Shown here piece after piece: positions 18,619-27,438 of a stretch of DNA of 64,000 bases. The first letter of the stretch is position 1. Every line of letters begins with the position of its first letter. The notes below the pieces were generated by a model. It searched no databases, was not told where the DNA came from, and worked only from the letters and a program-made list of their open reading frames with translations. The translations under genes were made by a program, and so were the position numbers. The stretch is taken from assembly GCF_900566055.1 (NCBI RefSeq), contig NZ_UPHQ01000237.1, positions 1-64,000 of the forward strand, in the 5' to 3' direction. This DNA is from Mycobacterium innocens (GTDB taxonomy: Bacteria; Actinomycetota; Actinomycetes; Mycobacteriales; Mycobacteriaceae).

Positions 18619-19251
18619 TCAATCCGTCTCGATCCGCATCATCTCCGAAAGCCGGCCGACGAACAGCGGTGGGTAGGCGCCCACTCCAGCGCGGCTCATC
18701 CATTGGGCCGCGGCATCGGGATGGTCGATCCACACCAGGGCGCGCTCTTCGTCCGGGAATTCCTGCAGAATCAGGACCTCGCGCTCGTCGTCGAAGGCCT
18801 GGAAAACCCATGTCTTTCGGATGCCGGCGGCGGTGAACCGCGCCATCGCAAGGCCTACCTCGGCAGTCAGTGTCGACACGTCGTCCACCGACGCGATTCC
18901 CGCAACCACGACCCCCGGTGCCCGGCCGGCGGCCCCTGCGGCCGGAGCCTCGGCAATGAACCTGTCCACGATCTCGCCGGCGAAGACCGCCGGGATGTCC
19001 GCGACGCCCGCCGCGTCGAACCATTCGAAGAAGACCCGGGAGCGCAGCAGCTCCACGATCGGTTCGCGGCTGTGCACGCCGATCATCACCAGGACGCGGC
19101 CGTAGTCGCGGGTCGAGGTATAGACCAGAACGTGGTGGGCTCCGATAGCGGCCAGCGCCGACTTCTTGCGCTGCAACAACGGCCACACTCGGCTCGGATC
19201 CGGGACCCGGTAGTCGGACGCGATCACCATCGAATGGATGTCGTTGGTCAT
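18619..19251 (-). CDS. Tandem ABM-like (ferredoxin-fold) protein, function unknown
   Basis: 210 aa. Two similar halves are visible: HHVLVYTSTRDYGRVLVMIGV to EWFDAAGV (about 40-83) and KTWVFQAFDDEREVLILQEF to WMSRAGVG (about 146-189). Each ends in a short helix with a (F/W)...AGV pattern, as in dimeric alpha-beta barrel proteins such as the ABM family. I do not recognise a catalytic function. It sits between Bfd and the Mce-associated pair on the same strand. Confidence 0.6.
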   Translation of the reverse strand: MTNDIHSMVIASDYRVPDPSRVWPLLQRKKSALAAIGAHHVLVYTSTRDYGRVLVMIGVHSREPIVELLRSRVFFEWFDAAGVADIPAVFAGEIVDRFIAEAPAAGAAGRAPGVVVAGIASVDDVSTLTAEVGLAMARFTAAGIRKTWVFQAFDDEREVLILQEFPDEERALVWIDHPDAAAQWMSRAGVGAYPPLFVGRLSEMMRIETD

Positions 19252-19302
19252 GGTCGTATTCCCGTCACCAGCGGAGGCTCCCGCACCGGACCTGCCCCCG
19301 AT

Positions 19303-19902
19303 CTACACCGGATCGAACGATGAGATGAGCCACTTCCCGTCGGCTTTGGTCAGCTTGACCATGACGCTGCTGGACGTCAACGTCGGCTCCGGGCGGTCGG
19401 CACTCTGGGTGCTTTGGTTGACGAACACCAGCACGACGGCCGAGTCCGGATGCAATTCGGATACGGCGGCGCGAAGCACCACCGCGCTCGTCTTGACCGA
19501 CTTCTGCCTGGCGGCCGGTGCGACGATCTGTTGGGTGAACTGGTCGTAATACGACAAGAAGTCGCCGGTCAAATGTGACCTCGCGGAAGAGAAGTCGCGC
19601 TCCAGGGTATCCGGAGAGTACGACAGGATGGCGATGGTGCCATCGGTAGCCGCCGCGACCGCCGACTTGGCGGCCTGGTCATCGACTTCCCGATCCGGTC
19701 GGTAGGAGAAGAAATACAGTCCTGCCAGCAGCGCCAGCGAGGCCGCCACCAGTAACGCCATCAGGGCAGCGATCACCTTGCCCGACGACAGCTTGCTCAC
19801 CCAGCCGGCGCGGCGCTTCGGCCGTGCGGGCCGGTCGTCGTCGCTTGGCAAGGCCGCGTCGGCCTCCGCAGTCTCCTCGAGAGACGTTTTCTCTGCGGTC
19901 AT
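19303..19902 (-). CDS. Mce-associated membrane protein (Mam), second of pair
   Basis: 199 aa. A charged cytoplasmic N-terminus (1-~40), one membrane segment near 44-68 ([21 protein letters not shown]) and an extracytoplasmic domain with [22 protein letters not shown] and [15 protein letters not shown]. This is the Mce-associated protein architecture, thought to stabilise Mce transporters. Its ATG overlaps the upstream stop (ATGA). It is a clear paralogue of the gene at 33003. Confidence 0.85.
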   Translation of the reverse strand: MTAEKTSLEETAEADAALPSDDDRPARPKRRAGWVSKLSSGKVIAALMALLVAASLALLAGLYFFSYRPDREVDDQAAKSAVAAATDGTIAILSYSPDTLERDFSSARSHLTGDFLSYYDQFTQQIVAPAARQKSVKTSAVVLRAAVSELHPDSAVVLVFVNQSTQSADRPEPTLTSSSVMVKLTKADGKWLISSFDPV

Positions 19903-20801
19903 GGCACGAACTCGACTTTCGACATCTTGAGCTGATCACCGTCGCGGGTGATGGTCACGATCAACCGGAACTTGCGCGGATCCTGCTTGGCTCCGGCGGC
20001 ATTGGTGACTTCGGACGTCGAGGCGACCAGCACCACCGCCGAGTCGTCGGTCATGGTGTCCACGTCGACGGCGACCGCCTGGACGGTGCCCTGCTCGACC
20101 ACCTTCGACTGTTCGACCACCTTGATGAAATCGTCTGCCACCTTTGCCATATCGTCGCGGAACGTCCCGGTGGAGTTGTCGAGGATGCGCTGCACGCCCT
20201 GCTTGGCGTTGGTGAAGTCCAGCGATGTCAACGTCACGACGCCCTGTCGCGCGGCTGCGGCGAACTCAGCCACTCGCTCACGGTGGCGGGTGGCATCGCG
20301 ATGCTGCACAACCATGTACAGGCTGCCCGACAGCGCGGCCAGAATGACAATGACGGCCAGCGCAGCGGCAACCGCGGACCGGGTGAGCCGCAGCCTGTGC
20401 CGGCGCCGCGCCGGCCCCTCATCGGCATCGGCGGACACCGCGACGTCGCTGTCCTCTCCCCCGACGTCCAAACCACGCTCGGCCTCGACGGTTTCGGATA
20501 CCACGGTGGGCTCGGAATCGTCCGGCTCACCCTTGGACACCTCCGCGTCGACTTCTTCGGTGACCGGATCCTCTTCGGTGACCGGGGTGTCTTCCGGGCC
20601 TTCGGCGATTTCGGCCCGACGGCGCAACTGAATTGCGCGGGCGCGGGCGCGGGCGGCGGCGGCCAGCGCTTCGGCTTCGGCGGCCTCAGCCTCGGCCTGT
20701 TCGGCCAATGCCCGCAATTCAGCTGCGGTGCTTGCGTTTTCGTCGTCGCTCACCAGAACCGATCTCGTGTCAGCGGCGTTGTGGTTGCTGCCGGCGCTCA
20801 T
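19899..20801 (-). CDS. Mce-associated membrane protein (Mam), first of pair
   Basis: 300 aa. An Ala/Glu-rich probable coiled coil at about 22-64, an acidic linker, a basic stretch [10 protein letters not shown] just before a membrane segment at about 142-163, and an outer domain with [20 protein letters not shown] and [16 protein letters not shown]. Mce-associated protein type; paralogue of the gene at 32245. Coupled to the next gene by ATGA. An upstream 39-codon frame ends in the same way at its own start. Confidence 0.83.
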   Translation of the reverse strand: MSAGSNHNAADTRSVLVSDDENASTAAELRALAEQAEAEAAEAEALAAAARARARAIQLRRRAEIAEGPEDTPVTEEDPVTEEVDAEVSKGEPDDSEPTVVSETVEAERGLDVGGEDSDVAVSADADEGPARRRHRLRLTRSAVAAALAVIVILAALSGSLYMVVQHRDATRHRERVAEFAAAARQGVVTLTSLDFTNAKQGVQRILDNSTGTFRDDMAKVADDFIKVVEQSKVVEQGTVQAVAVDVDTMTDDSAVVLVASTSEVTNAAGAKQDPRKFRLIVTITRDGDQLKMSKVEFVP

Positions 20802-20917
20802 GATTCACCGGCCCGACGGGGCGACTGCTCGGGTAACTCAACGCGGATCTCCTCTACCCCTGGTCCGCCAGTGGCCAGATGTCGCTGTTGCGCAACCCTA
20901 CTAGGCAAAGCCGACAT
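20798..20917 (-). CDS. Possible 39-aa leader ORF coupled to the Mam gene
   Basis: ATG at 20917 (or GTG at 20920), stop TGA overlapping the Mam start as ATGA. Sequence [20 protein letters not shown] then [13 protein letters not shown]; no domain recognised. The exact stop-start overlap, the pattern used by the true genes here, is the main argument. It may be chance. Confidence 0.3.
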   Translation of the reverse strand: MSALPSRVAQQRHLATGGPGVEEIRVELPEQSPRRAGES

Positions 20918-21147
20918 CACGCGAGCACCCGGGCCGACGTTGCGGTCACCGGCCAGGTGCTGGCGCCGGCTCCTCGGCATCGCCGGTTCTTGGAGAGCCA
21001 AGTCATCACCTTCCACCCCGAGGTCACGCCGCAGCCACGGCCAAACAATCCTACATTCAGCGGAAATAGCATTCTCATATTGAGCACATTGCCCGGGCTC
21101 GCAGCCTCGCCGAAACCCGGCGACGCGGCTCGCCGTCGATGCCGGGC
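20918..21147. other. Intergenic region before the first Mam pair
   Basis: Together with the doubtful leader ORF, about 346 bp separate the FadD stop from the Mam start. No other gene was seen. It contains the GGAAATAGCATTCTC site at 21062-21076 in a comparatively AT-rich patch, so a promoter for the Mam genes probably lies here. Confidence 0.5.
21062..21076. promoter_or_regulatory. GAGAAT-type operator before the Mam pair
   Basis: GGAAATAGCATTCTC: right arm perfect, left arm 4 of 6. The last nine bases equal those of the perfect site at 51751-51765. Confidence 0.45.
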
Positions 21148-22608
21148 TCAACGCAGCCGGTCTTTGACCACCTTGCCGGTGGCATTGAGCGGAAGCGCGT
21201 CGACAAACTGCACCGAGCGCGGCACCTTGAACCCCGCCATGCGCTCCCGGCACCAGCTGATCAATTCGTCAGCGCTGACAACACCTTTGCGAACGACGAA
21301 CGCCTTGCCCACCTGCCCGAGCCGGTCGTCGCAAACACCGATCACGGCGGCCTGAGCGACCGCCTCGTGCTCGATCAGGAAGCCTTCGATCTCAGCGGGA
21401 TAGGCGTTGAATCCGCCCACGATGAACATGTCCTTCTTGCGGCCGACGACGCGCAGCCGGCCGGTCTCGTCCAGGCTGCCAAGATCCCCGGTGTGCAGCC
21501 AGCCCTGGTCGTCGATGGCCTCAGCGGTGGCGACCGGGTCGTCGAGATAGCCCTTCATCACGTTGTACCCGCGCACCAGGATCTCGCCGTCGTCGGCGAT
21601 GCCGACCTCGATCCCGTCGCAGGGAACACCGGCGGTGGTCGCGATGTCCTCGAACGAATCCTCGGGCCGGGACAGCGTCACGGTGCCCGCCTCGGTCAGG
21701 CCGTAACCGGTCATGAGGGTCTGGAAAGGCAGCTCGGTGCGCACCCGCCGGATCAGCTCCACCGGAATGTCGGCAGCGCCCGTCACCCCCGCGCGCAGCG
21801 ACGACAAATCCCGCTCACCCTGGGCGCCGAGTAGCGAATAATACAGTGTCGGCGGTCCCGGAAGCATCGTAATCCGTTCTCGCTCAATCAATTCCAGCAC
21901 CCGGCCGAGGTCGAATACCGGTACCGCAACGATCGTGGCGCCCCGGATCAGCGACGCGATGCAACCGGCCTTGTACCCGAAAATATGAAAGAACGGGTTG
22001 ACGATCAGATAGCGGTCGCCCTGGCGCAGGTCGGCGCGATCGCACCATTCGGCGTAGTGCCGCAACGTTTGCGCATGGTCCATCATCACGCCCTTGGGCC
22101 GCCCGGTGGTTCCCGAGGTGTAGATGATGTCGGCGACGTCTGAGCCACTGACCGCGCGCTCGAAGGGCTTGCCGCTGTCGAGGAAGCCCGATTTGACGTC
22201 GATCACCGGGACGGGGTTCGGGACAGCGAAATCCATTCCCAGAAAGCCCTTCTCGACGAGCACGGCCTTGGCACCGCTGCGTCCGATGATGTCGGCCGCC
22301 TCGGCTGCCTTGAAGCGCGTGTTGACCGGAACCAGCACGCCGCCAGCGGTCAGCAGCCCGAACGCGGCGATGATCCATTCCGCCGAATTGGGCGCCCAGA
22401 TCGCAACCCGATCACCTTTGTCGACTCCGGTCGCGGCGAAGGCACCTGCGGCCCGGCGCACCCGATCGGTCAGCTCGGTGAACGTGAGCCGCAGCGGTCC
22501 GTCGACGACGGCTTCGGCGTCGCCGAACCGGTCCGCTGCGCTGCCGACCATCTCGGGGATGGTTTCCCATGGTGGTTCGCCCCGGCGCCGCGGCGCCGAT
22601 TGCGTCAT
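21148..22608 (-). CDS. Acyl-CoA synthetase, ANL superfamily (FadD3-like)
   Basis: 486 aa. Activates a carboxylic acid to its CoA thioester through an acyl-adenylate. Adenylate-forming signatures: YTSGTTGRPKGV 163-174, TGYGLTEAG in the middle, WLHTGDLG with the hinge region RVVGRKKDMF, and the C-terminal lysine Lys479 in LNATGKVVKD. Size and layout resemble FadD3-type synthetases of sterol-ring catabolism, but the substrate is inferred from context only. ATG overlaps the amidohydrolase stop (ATGA); the longer frame to 23346 runs inside that gene and is rejected. Confidence 0.88.
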   Translation of the reverse strand: MTQSAPRRRGEPPWETIPEMVGSAADRFGDAEAVVDGPLRLTFTELTDRVRRAAGAFAATGVDKGDRVAIWAPNSAEWIIAAFGLLTAGGVLVPVNTRFKAAEAADIIGRSGAKAVLVEKGFLGMDFAVPNPVPVIDVKSGFLDSGKPFERAVSGSDVADIIYTSGTTGRPKGVMMDHAQTLRHYAEWCDRADLRQGDRYLIVNPFFHIFGYKAGCIASLIRGATIVAVPVFDLGRVLELIERERITMLPGPPTLYYSLLGAQGERDLSSLRAGVTGAADIPVELIRRVRTELPFQTLMTGYGLTEAGTVTLSRPEDSFEDIATTAGVPCDGIEVGIADDGEILVRGYNVMKGYLDDPVATAEAIDDQGWLHTGDLGSLDETGRLRVVGRKKDMFIVGGFNAYPAEIEGFLIEHEAVAQAAVIGVCDDRLGQVGKAFVVRKGVVSADELISWCRERMAGFKVPRSVQFVDALPLNATGKVVKDRLR

Positions 22609-23786
22609 ACCGACACGAGCCGAGACAGGTTGCCGCCCATGATCTTTGCCTGATCGTCGACGCTGAGGTACTGCAGCGCATCGGCGTAATGCCGCGGTGC
22701 CGCGAGCCCTTCCGGATGCGGGTAGTCCGAGCCGTACAGGACATGGTCCACGCCGATCAGGTCGACGAGGTCCCGGATCCCGTCCTCGTAGAACGGACTG
22801 ATGTGGATGCGGTTCTTGATCTCTTCGACCGGGTCGCCGCCGGGGAAGCTTTCCGGTGTCTTCTTGTAGACGTCGGCCAGCTGTTCCAGCAGCGGGAACA
22901 ACCACTTCGACCCGGCTTCGATGACCGCGACCTTGAGTTGCGGGAAGCGGTACAACGCACCGTGAATCACCCACGACGCCACCGCATCCTGCACCGGGCG
23001 CCACTCGTTGAGCATCGCGAATGCATTGGTCTGGAAGGGCAGCATCTCTTTGTCGCCGCCGTCCCACTCCGCGGTATAGCGGGCGTAGCCGCTGTCCGAG
23101 GAGTGCATGGCCACCAGCACGTCGTGCTCGACGCAGCGCTGCCAGAACGGGTCGAACTCCGGCAGCGCGAACGACCTTGGGCCGCGGTACCCAGGAACCG
23201 GGGCCGGCCGTACCAAAACCACCCGGGCGCCGCGTCGCACCACCCAGTCCAGCTCGTCGATCGCCTTCTCCACGATCGGCAGGCTGATCACCGGCACGGT
23301 GAAGATGCGGTTCTGGTAGTTGAAGCCCCACACTTCGTCCAGCCACTGGTTCAGCGCGTGCACGACCACATGGATGAGCAGCGGGTCGTCGCGCATGCGT
23401 TCTTCGACCAGGCTGGCCAATGTCGGGAACATCAAACTGCGGTCGACGCCCAACTCGTTCATCAGCTCCAGCCGCGGGCCGGGTTCGCGAAAGGCCGGAA
23501 TCGACCGCATCGGCTCGCCGAAGATCTCCCGGCGGCTCTTGCCCTCCGGGTTACCCACCCTGAAATACTCCTCCATCGCCCCCGGCCTGGCGACCACCTC
23601 GAAGGTGGGATTGGGGATGTAGTCGCTGATCTGGCCGCGTATCGCGATCTTGGTCCGCCCCTTCACCTCGACGTACTGGATCGCGCCTTGGTACTGCTTG
23701 GGCAGGAATTTGGTGAGCGATTCCTCGGTCTCGTAGAGATGATTGTCCGCATCGAACAACGGATACGACAGCGCGCCCGACGACAT
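22605..23786 (-). CDS. Amidohydrolase family 2 (ACMSD-like TIM barrel)
   Basis: 393 aa. PF04909-type metal-dependent hydrolase/decarboxylase. FDADNHLYE near residue 11, MFPTLAS, and YGSDYPHPEG near 360 with the catalytic-type Asp. The N-terminal motif is DADNH rather than the classical HxH, a variant common in actinobacterial members. First gene of an operon with the acyl-CoA synthetase. A perfect palindrome, GAGAATAGTATTCTC, lies 23 bp before the ATG at 23786; the longer frame to 24434 crosses this operator and is rejected. Confidence 0.85.
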   Translation of the reverse strand: MSSGALSYPLFDADNHLYETEESLTKFLPKQYQGAIQYVEVKGRTKIAIRGQISDYIPNPTFEVVARPGAMEEYFRVGNPEGKSRREIFGEPMRSIPAFREPGPRLELMNELGVDRSLMFPTLASLVEERMRDDPLLIHVVVHALNQWLDEVWGFNYQNRIFTVPVISLPIVEKAIDELDWVVRRGARVVLVRPAPVPGYRGPRSFALPEFDPFWQRCVEHDVLVAMHSSDSGYARYTAEWDGGDKEMLPFQTNAFAMLNEWRPVQDAVASWVIHGALYRFPQLKVAVIEAGSKWLFPLLEQLADVYKKTPESFPGGDPVEEIKNRIHISPFYEDGIRDLVDLIGVDHVLYGSDYPHPEGLAAPRHYADALQYLSVDDQAKIMGGNLSRLVSV

Positions 23787-23808
23787 GAAATCCTCCTTCG
23801 CGATTTGC

Positions 23809-23823
23809 GAGAATAGTATTCTC
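23809..23823. promoter_or_regulatory. Perfect GAGAATAGTATTCTC operator
   Basis: 7-bp perfect arms around one central base, placed 23 bp upstream of the amidohydrolase start, where a repressor would block the promoter. Best copy of the repeated operator in this window. Confidence 0.7.
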
Positions 23824-23982
23824 TTCATCGGGTTCGCCGCAACGGGCTGCGGTGGCGGTGCGTCGCCAGTGGGCTTCGGCAGTGGGCTTACAGTGCCGCT
23901 ACGGCCGCTGTGCTCACTGCCCCGATTCGGTGCTGCACGTGGCCACCCCGGATGCTGTGCGACGGAAGTCCCGAGCCCTGGC

Positions 23983-24019
23983 GATGATGCTATTCTCCGA
24001 GCAAGAGAATGCCAATTTC
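23983..24019. promoter_or_regulatory. Two degenerate GAGAAT-type sites before the hydratase-like gene
   Basis: GATGATGCTATTCTC (23983-23997) and GAGAATGCCAATTTC (24005-24019) each keep one perfect arm. They lie 27-63 bp before the ATG at 24046. Confidence 0.4.
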
Positions 24020-24045
24020 GCCGCTCGTCCCGGAAGCACTGACGC

Positions 24046-24810
24046 ATGGTGGACCTCGAGTTCGACAAGTCGGGTACCGGGTTGGCGGTGCTCACCATCG
24101 ATCGCCCGCACGCGCGCAATGCCATCGCGCCGGGCACCATGGACCAGCTGGAGACGGCACTCGAGGCGGTGGCGGGCGCGCGAGCGCTGGTCATCAGGGG
24201 TGCCGGGGACCGGGCCTTCGTGTCCGGCGGAGACCTCAAGGAGCTGAGCTCGCTGCGAACCGAGGAGGACGCCTCGGCGATGGCGAAGCGGATGCGCTCC
24301 ATCTGCGACCAGCTCGCGGCTTTTCCGGCTCCGGTGATCGCCGTGCTGAATGGCCACGCCTTCGGCGGTGGCGCCGAGGTGGCTGTCGCCGCAGACATCC
24401 GGATTGCCGCCGACGACATCAAGATCGCGTTCAATCAGGTGGAGCTGGAGATCATGCCGGCCTGGGGCGGCGCCGAGCGACTGGCCGCGCTGGTCGGAAA
24501 GAGCAAGGCGCTGCTGCTGGCGGGCACGGGAACGGCGCTCGACGCCGTCGAGGCCGAACGCATCGGCCTGGTGGATCTGGTGCTGCCCCGCGCCTCGTTC
24601 GACTCACCGGATCGTGGGTGGCGATCGGTTGCCGCAGCCCTGGCGCGCCACCCGGCGACCGAGATCAAGCGGGTAATCAGCGGTGTTTCGGCTGATGAAG
24701 CGATAGCATCCTTTGCACGACTGTGGGTGGCGGAGGCTCATTGGCAGGCCGCAGCGCGGGTGCGCAACCGCACGTCCGGTCCCCGGGGGCCAGCTGGAGG
24801 CGCGACATGA
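24046..24810 (+). CDS. Enoyl-CoA hydratase/isomerase family protein with altered active site
   Basis: 254 aa crotonase fold. The oxyanion region NGHAFGGGAEVAVAAD carries Glu111, the first catalytic position. The second, normally Glu in a PEVxLGLIPG motif, is Gln131 here (FNQVELEIMPAWGG), and the following Gly is Glu. Hydration of a double bond usually needs both glutamates, so the protein may be an isomerase, hydrolase or C-C lyase instead. Overlaps the next gene by ATGA. Diverges from the amidohydrolase operon. Confidence 0.85.
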   Translation: MVDLEFDKSGTGLAVLTIDRPHARNAIAPGTMDQLETALEAVAGARALVIRGAGDRAFVSGGDLKELSSLRTEEDASAMAKRMRSICDQLAAFPAPVIAVLNGHAFGGGAEVAVAADIRIAADDIKIAFNQVELEIMPAWGGAERLAALVGKSKALLLAGTGTALDAVEAERIGLVDLVLPRASFDSPDRGWRSVAAALARHPATEIKRVISGVSADEAIASFARLWVAEAHWQAAARVRNRTSGPRGPAGGAT

Positions 24811-25232
24811 CCACGACAAGGCGGCAGCTGGGTTTCGGCTTGGCGGTTTTGGTGGCGGGCCCGGTTCTGATGGCCAGCACCGGCCGGTCACACGCCGACG
24901 ACACACCCATGCATCAGGTCCGGTACACCATCTCGGCGAAGAACCCGATCTACGCCGACATCTATTACCAGGACCAGGATCCTGCCGTCTTTTCCGACTA
25001 CAGCCACAACCCCTATCAGTTCACGCCGAACATCCAGGCCGATATCGCTGCGGGCAGGCCGTGGACCATGCAGGTCATGCTCGCCAACCCCGACCAGTGG
25101 GCAATGGTCACCGCCAGCACCGGCCCGGAACCCGGCACGCCGATGTTTCATTGCGATTTGGCCGTGGACGGGGTCGTCGTCGTCGCCAAGGACGGCCCCC
25201 GCGGCGTGCTCTGTTCGCTGCGCAACTGGTGA
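24807..25232 (+). CDS. Small secreted protein of unknown function
   Basis: 141 aa. N-terminus MTTTRRQLGFGLAVLVAGPV is a signal peptide (basic start, hydrophobic core, likely cut after SHADD or just before). The mature part, VRYTISAKNPIYADIYYQD then WTMQVMLANPDQWAMVTAST, with two cysteines (FHCDL, VLCSL), looks like a small beta-sandwich broadly reminiscent of MmpS-type periplasmic domains; that is only a visual impression. Start chosen at the ATGA overlap with the hydratase-like gene, so the two are coupled. Confidence 0.75.
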   Translation: MTTTRRQLGFGLAVLVAGPVLMASTGRSHADDTPMHQVRYTISAKNPIYADIYYQDQDPAVFSDYSHNPYQFTPNIQADIAAGRPWTMQVMLANPDQWAMVTASTGPEPGTPMFHCDLAVDGVVVVAKDGPRGVLCSLRNW

Positions 25233-25247
25233 CTCGGCGCGGCTGCC

Positions 25248-25844
25248 CTACTCGACTGGCTGTGGCTCACCCTCCAGACGACGCAGGTAGCGCTCGACCA
25301 CTTCCACCGTTTCGGCATGTCCGCCCGACATGCCTAGCCCCTGCTCGATCACCAGAAATCGCGAAATACTGGTCATCAGGACCGTCCACACCACCGGCGG
25401 CACGTCCTGGGTGTCGACGTGGTAGCGCTGCAGCGCGGCCGTCAACGCCACCCGCTGCCGTTCGCGGAAACGTTCAGCGTAGTAAGCGATTTCGGACCGC
25501 ATCGCCTTACGATGGTTCGCCAGCGCCATGAATTCCATTGTCATCTTTGCGAATCCGGGCTCGGTGCCGAACCGCCACAGCGCCCACAGCGGTTGCGGCG
25601 ACTCGAGCGCTCGGTCCTGCACCCGCAGACCGGCTTCGGCGCGGCGGCGAAACACTTCCAGGAACAAGTCATCCATGGTGCGGAAGTAGTAGTGCACCAA
25701 TTGCGGCTTCAACCCGGCCTTACCCGCCAGACGGCGCGAAGTCACTGCCGCATAGCCCTCTTCGAGCATCAGTTGCTCGGCCGCGTCGAGCAGCAGGCCG
25801 CGATTCTTCGCGTCCGGCGCCCCGATCCGGCGAGCCGATGTCAT
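25248..25844 (-). CDS. TetR-family transcriptional regulator
   Basis: 198 aa from the ATG at 25844 (MTSARRIG), preceded by GGAG at good spacing; a frame to 25892 is longer. The N-terminal helix-turn-helix is clear: LLDAAEQLMLEEGYAAVTSR, then LAGKAGLKPQLVHYYFRTMDDL. The C-terminal ligand domain is variable. It diverges from the first P450, and TGCTAAGCAGGTGCTCAGCA in between may be its operator. It is also a candidate for the regulator of the GAGAAT sites. Convergent with the secreted-protein gene. Confidence 0.88.
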   Translation of the reverse strand: MTSARRIGAPDAKNRGLLLDAAEQLMLEEGYAAVTSRRLAGKAGLKPQLVHYYFRTMDDLFLEVFRRRAEAGLRVQDRALESPQPLWALWRFGTEPGFAKMTMEFMALANHRKAMRSEIAYYAERFRERQRVALTAALQRYHVDTQDVPPVVWTVLMTSISRFLVIEQGLGMSGGHAETVEVVERYLRRLEGEPQPVE

Positions 25845-25955
25845 GCCCTCACTCCCTATTTTCGATGCCTCGACGTCGACCACGCCGATCACGCCGATCG
25901 TAGCGACGTCGCCGTGGTGGCCGGGTGGCCCACCTTGACCATGACATTACCGCCA

Positions 25956-25975
25956 TGCTAAGCAGGTGCTCAGCA
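25956..25975. promoter_or_regulatory. 20-bp near-palindrome between TetR and P450
   Basis: TGCTAAGCAGGTGCTCAGCA has arms TGCTNAGCA on both sides of GG and is symmetric except at one pair. It lies in the divergent promoter region, 81 bp before the P450 ATG. A related copy is at 47038-47057. Confidence 0.5.
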
Positions 25976-26055
25976 CATCGTCGGATTCGGGCGGCGGAAG
26001 CTATCGCCGCCGACGGCCCATTCGGCAAACGCCAGCTGCGGGAGGCACGCGCGAC

Positions 26056-27333
26056 ATGAGCGACTACCATTCGATCGACTTTTTCACCGACCCGTCGCTG
26101 GTCCCCGACCCTTATCCGTATTTCGATTACTTGCGCAGCAAGAACCCGGTGCTGCGACTGCCACACTACGGCGTCGTCGCCGTCACCGGGTATGACGAGG
26201 CCACCGCGGTCTACAAGGACACCGACTCCTTCTCCAACTGCGTCGCACTGGGCGGACCGTTCCCGCCGCTGCCGTTCGTGCCCGAGGGCGACGACATCAA
26301 CGCCCAGATCGACCAGAACCGCGAGAAGTTCCCGATGTACGAGCACATGGTCACCATGGACCCGCCGGATCACACCCGTGCCCGGTCATTGCTGAGCCGG
26401 CTGCTGACGCCGAGCCGCCTCAAGCAGAACGAGGAGTTCATGTGGCGCCTGGCCGATCGCCAGCTCGACGAGTTCCTCGGCAACGGCCGGTGCGAGTTCA
26501 TCTCCGAATACTCCAAACCCTTTGCCACCCTGGTGATTGCCGATCTGCTCGGTGTTCCGGAGGACGACCACAAGGAGTTTCGCGTCATGTTGGGCGCCGA
26601 GCGTCCCGGCGCGCGGGTGGGTGGACTCGACCACGAGTCGGTGGGCACCAACCCGCTGCAGTGGCTCGACGAGAAGTTCAGCAGCTACATCGAAGACCGG
26701 CGCCGCGAACCGCGTGAAGACGTGCTGACCGCGCTCGCGACGGCGAAGTATCCGGACGGATCCACACCCGAGGTCATTGACGTAGTCCGTTCGGCCACAT
26801 TTCTTTTCGCCGCCGGGCAGGAAACGACGGCCAAACTGCTCAGCGCCGCGCTGCAGGTGCTCGTCGACCGGCCGGTCCTACAGCAGCGGCTGCGCGAGGA
26901 CCGCAGCGTGATTCCGGCGTTCATCGAGGAGTCACTGCGGCTGGAGAGCCCGGTCAAGAGCGACTCGCGACTCGCCCGCCGGGCCACCACCGTCGCGGGG
27001 GTCGACATCCCGGCCGGCACCGTGGTGATGGTGTTGCCCGGTGCTGTCAACCGCGACCCGCGAAGGTTCGACAATCCGCACGAGTTCCGCCTCGACCGAA
27101 AGAATGTCCGCGAACACATGGCTTTTGCCCGCGGAGTCCACTCCTGTCCCGGCGCACCCCTTGCCCGCGTGGAGGGCCGCGTCTCGATCGAGCGCATCCT
27201 GGACCGGATGGCCGACATAGCCGCTGACGAATCCAAGCACGGGCCGGCTGGCGATCGCCGCTACCGATATGAACCGACGTATATTCTGCGCGGGCTCACC
27301 GAACTACATCTCACCTTCACCCCGACGGCGTAG
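26056..27333 (+). CDS. Cytochrome P450 (first)
   Basis: 425 aa, soluble bacterial class I P450. I-helix AGQETT 253-258, ExxR Glu292-Arg295 (EESLRLESP), and heme-ligand Cys364 in FARGVHSCPGAPLA. ATG at 26056 follows GGGAGG; the frame from 25966 is rejected as its extension is promoter sequence. It needs a ferredoxin and reductase; candidates are at 47905, 60200 and 61477. Substrate and CYP family not identified. Followed by a decayed gene on the other strand. Confidence 0.92.
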   Translation: MSDYHSIDFFTDPSLVPDPYPYFDYLRSKNPVLRLPHYGVVAVTGYDEATAVYKDTDSFSNCVALGGPFPPLPFVPEGDDINAQIDQNREKFPMYEHMVTMDPPDHTRARSLLSRLLTPSRLKQNEEFMWRLADRQLDEFLGNGRCEFISEYSKPFATLVIADLLGVPEDDHKEFRVMLGAERPGARVGGLDHESVGTNPLQWLDEKFSSYIEDRRREPREDVLTALATAKYPDGSTPEVIDVVRSATFLFAAGQETTAKLLSAALQVLVDRPVLQQRLREDRSVIPAFIEESLRLESPVKSDSRLARRATTVAGVDIPAGTVVMVLPGAVNRDPRRFDNPHEFRLDRKNVREHMAFARGVHSCPGAPLARVEGRVSIERILDRMADIAADESKHGPAGDRRYRYEPTYILRGLTELHLTFTPTA

Positions 27334-27438
27334 GCACTTCGATGTGACGCTGCTGCCGGGACGAGTACCGAAGAACCTGCTGCACAACGACTCACGGAGT
27401 TTCCGATGTTGTCGGAGCCGCCCGCTCGGCGACCGGCG

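Noticed and set aside
22609-23346. Extended frame making the acyl-CoA synthetase 732 aa, a possible fusion
   Set aside because: The extra part is an antiphase reading of the amidohydrolase gene; the ATGA overlap defines the start.
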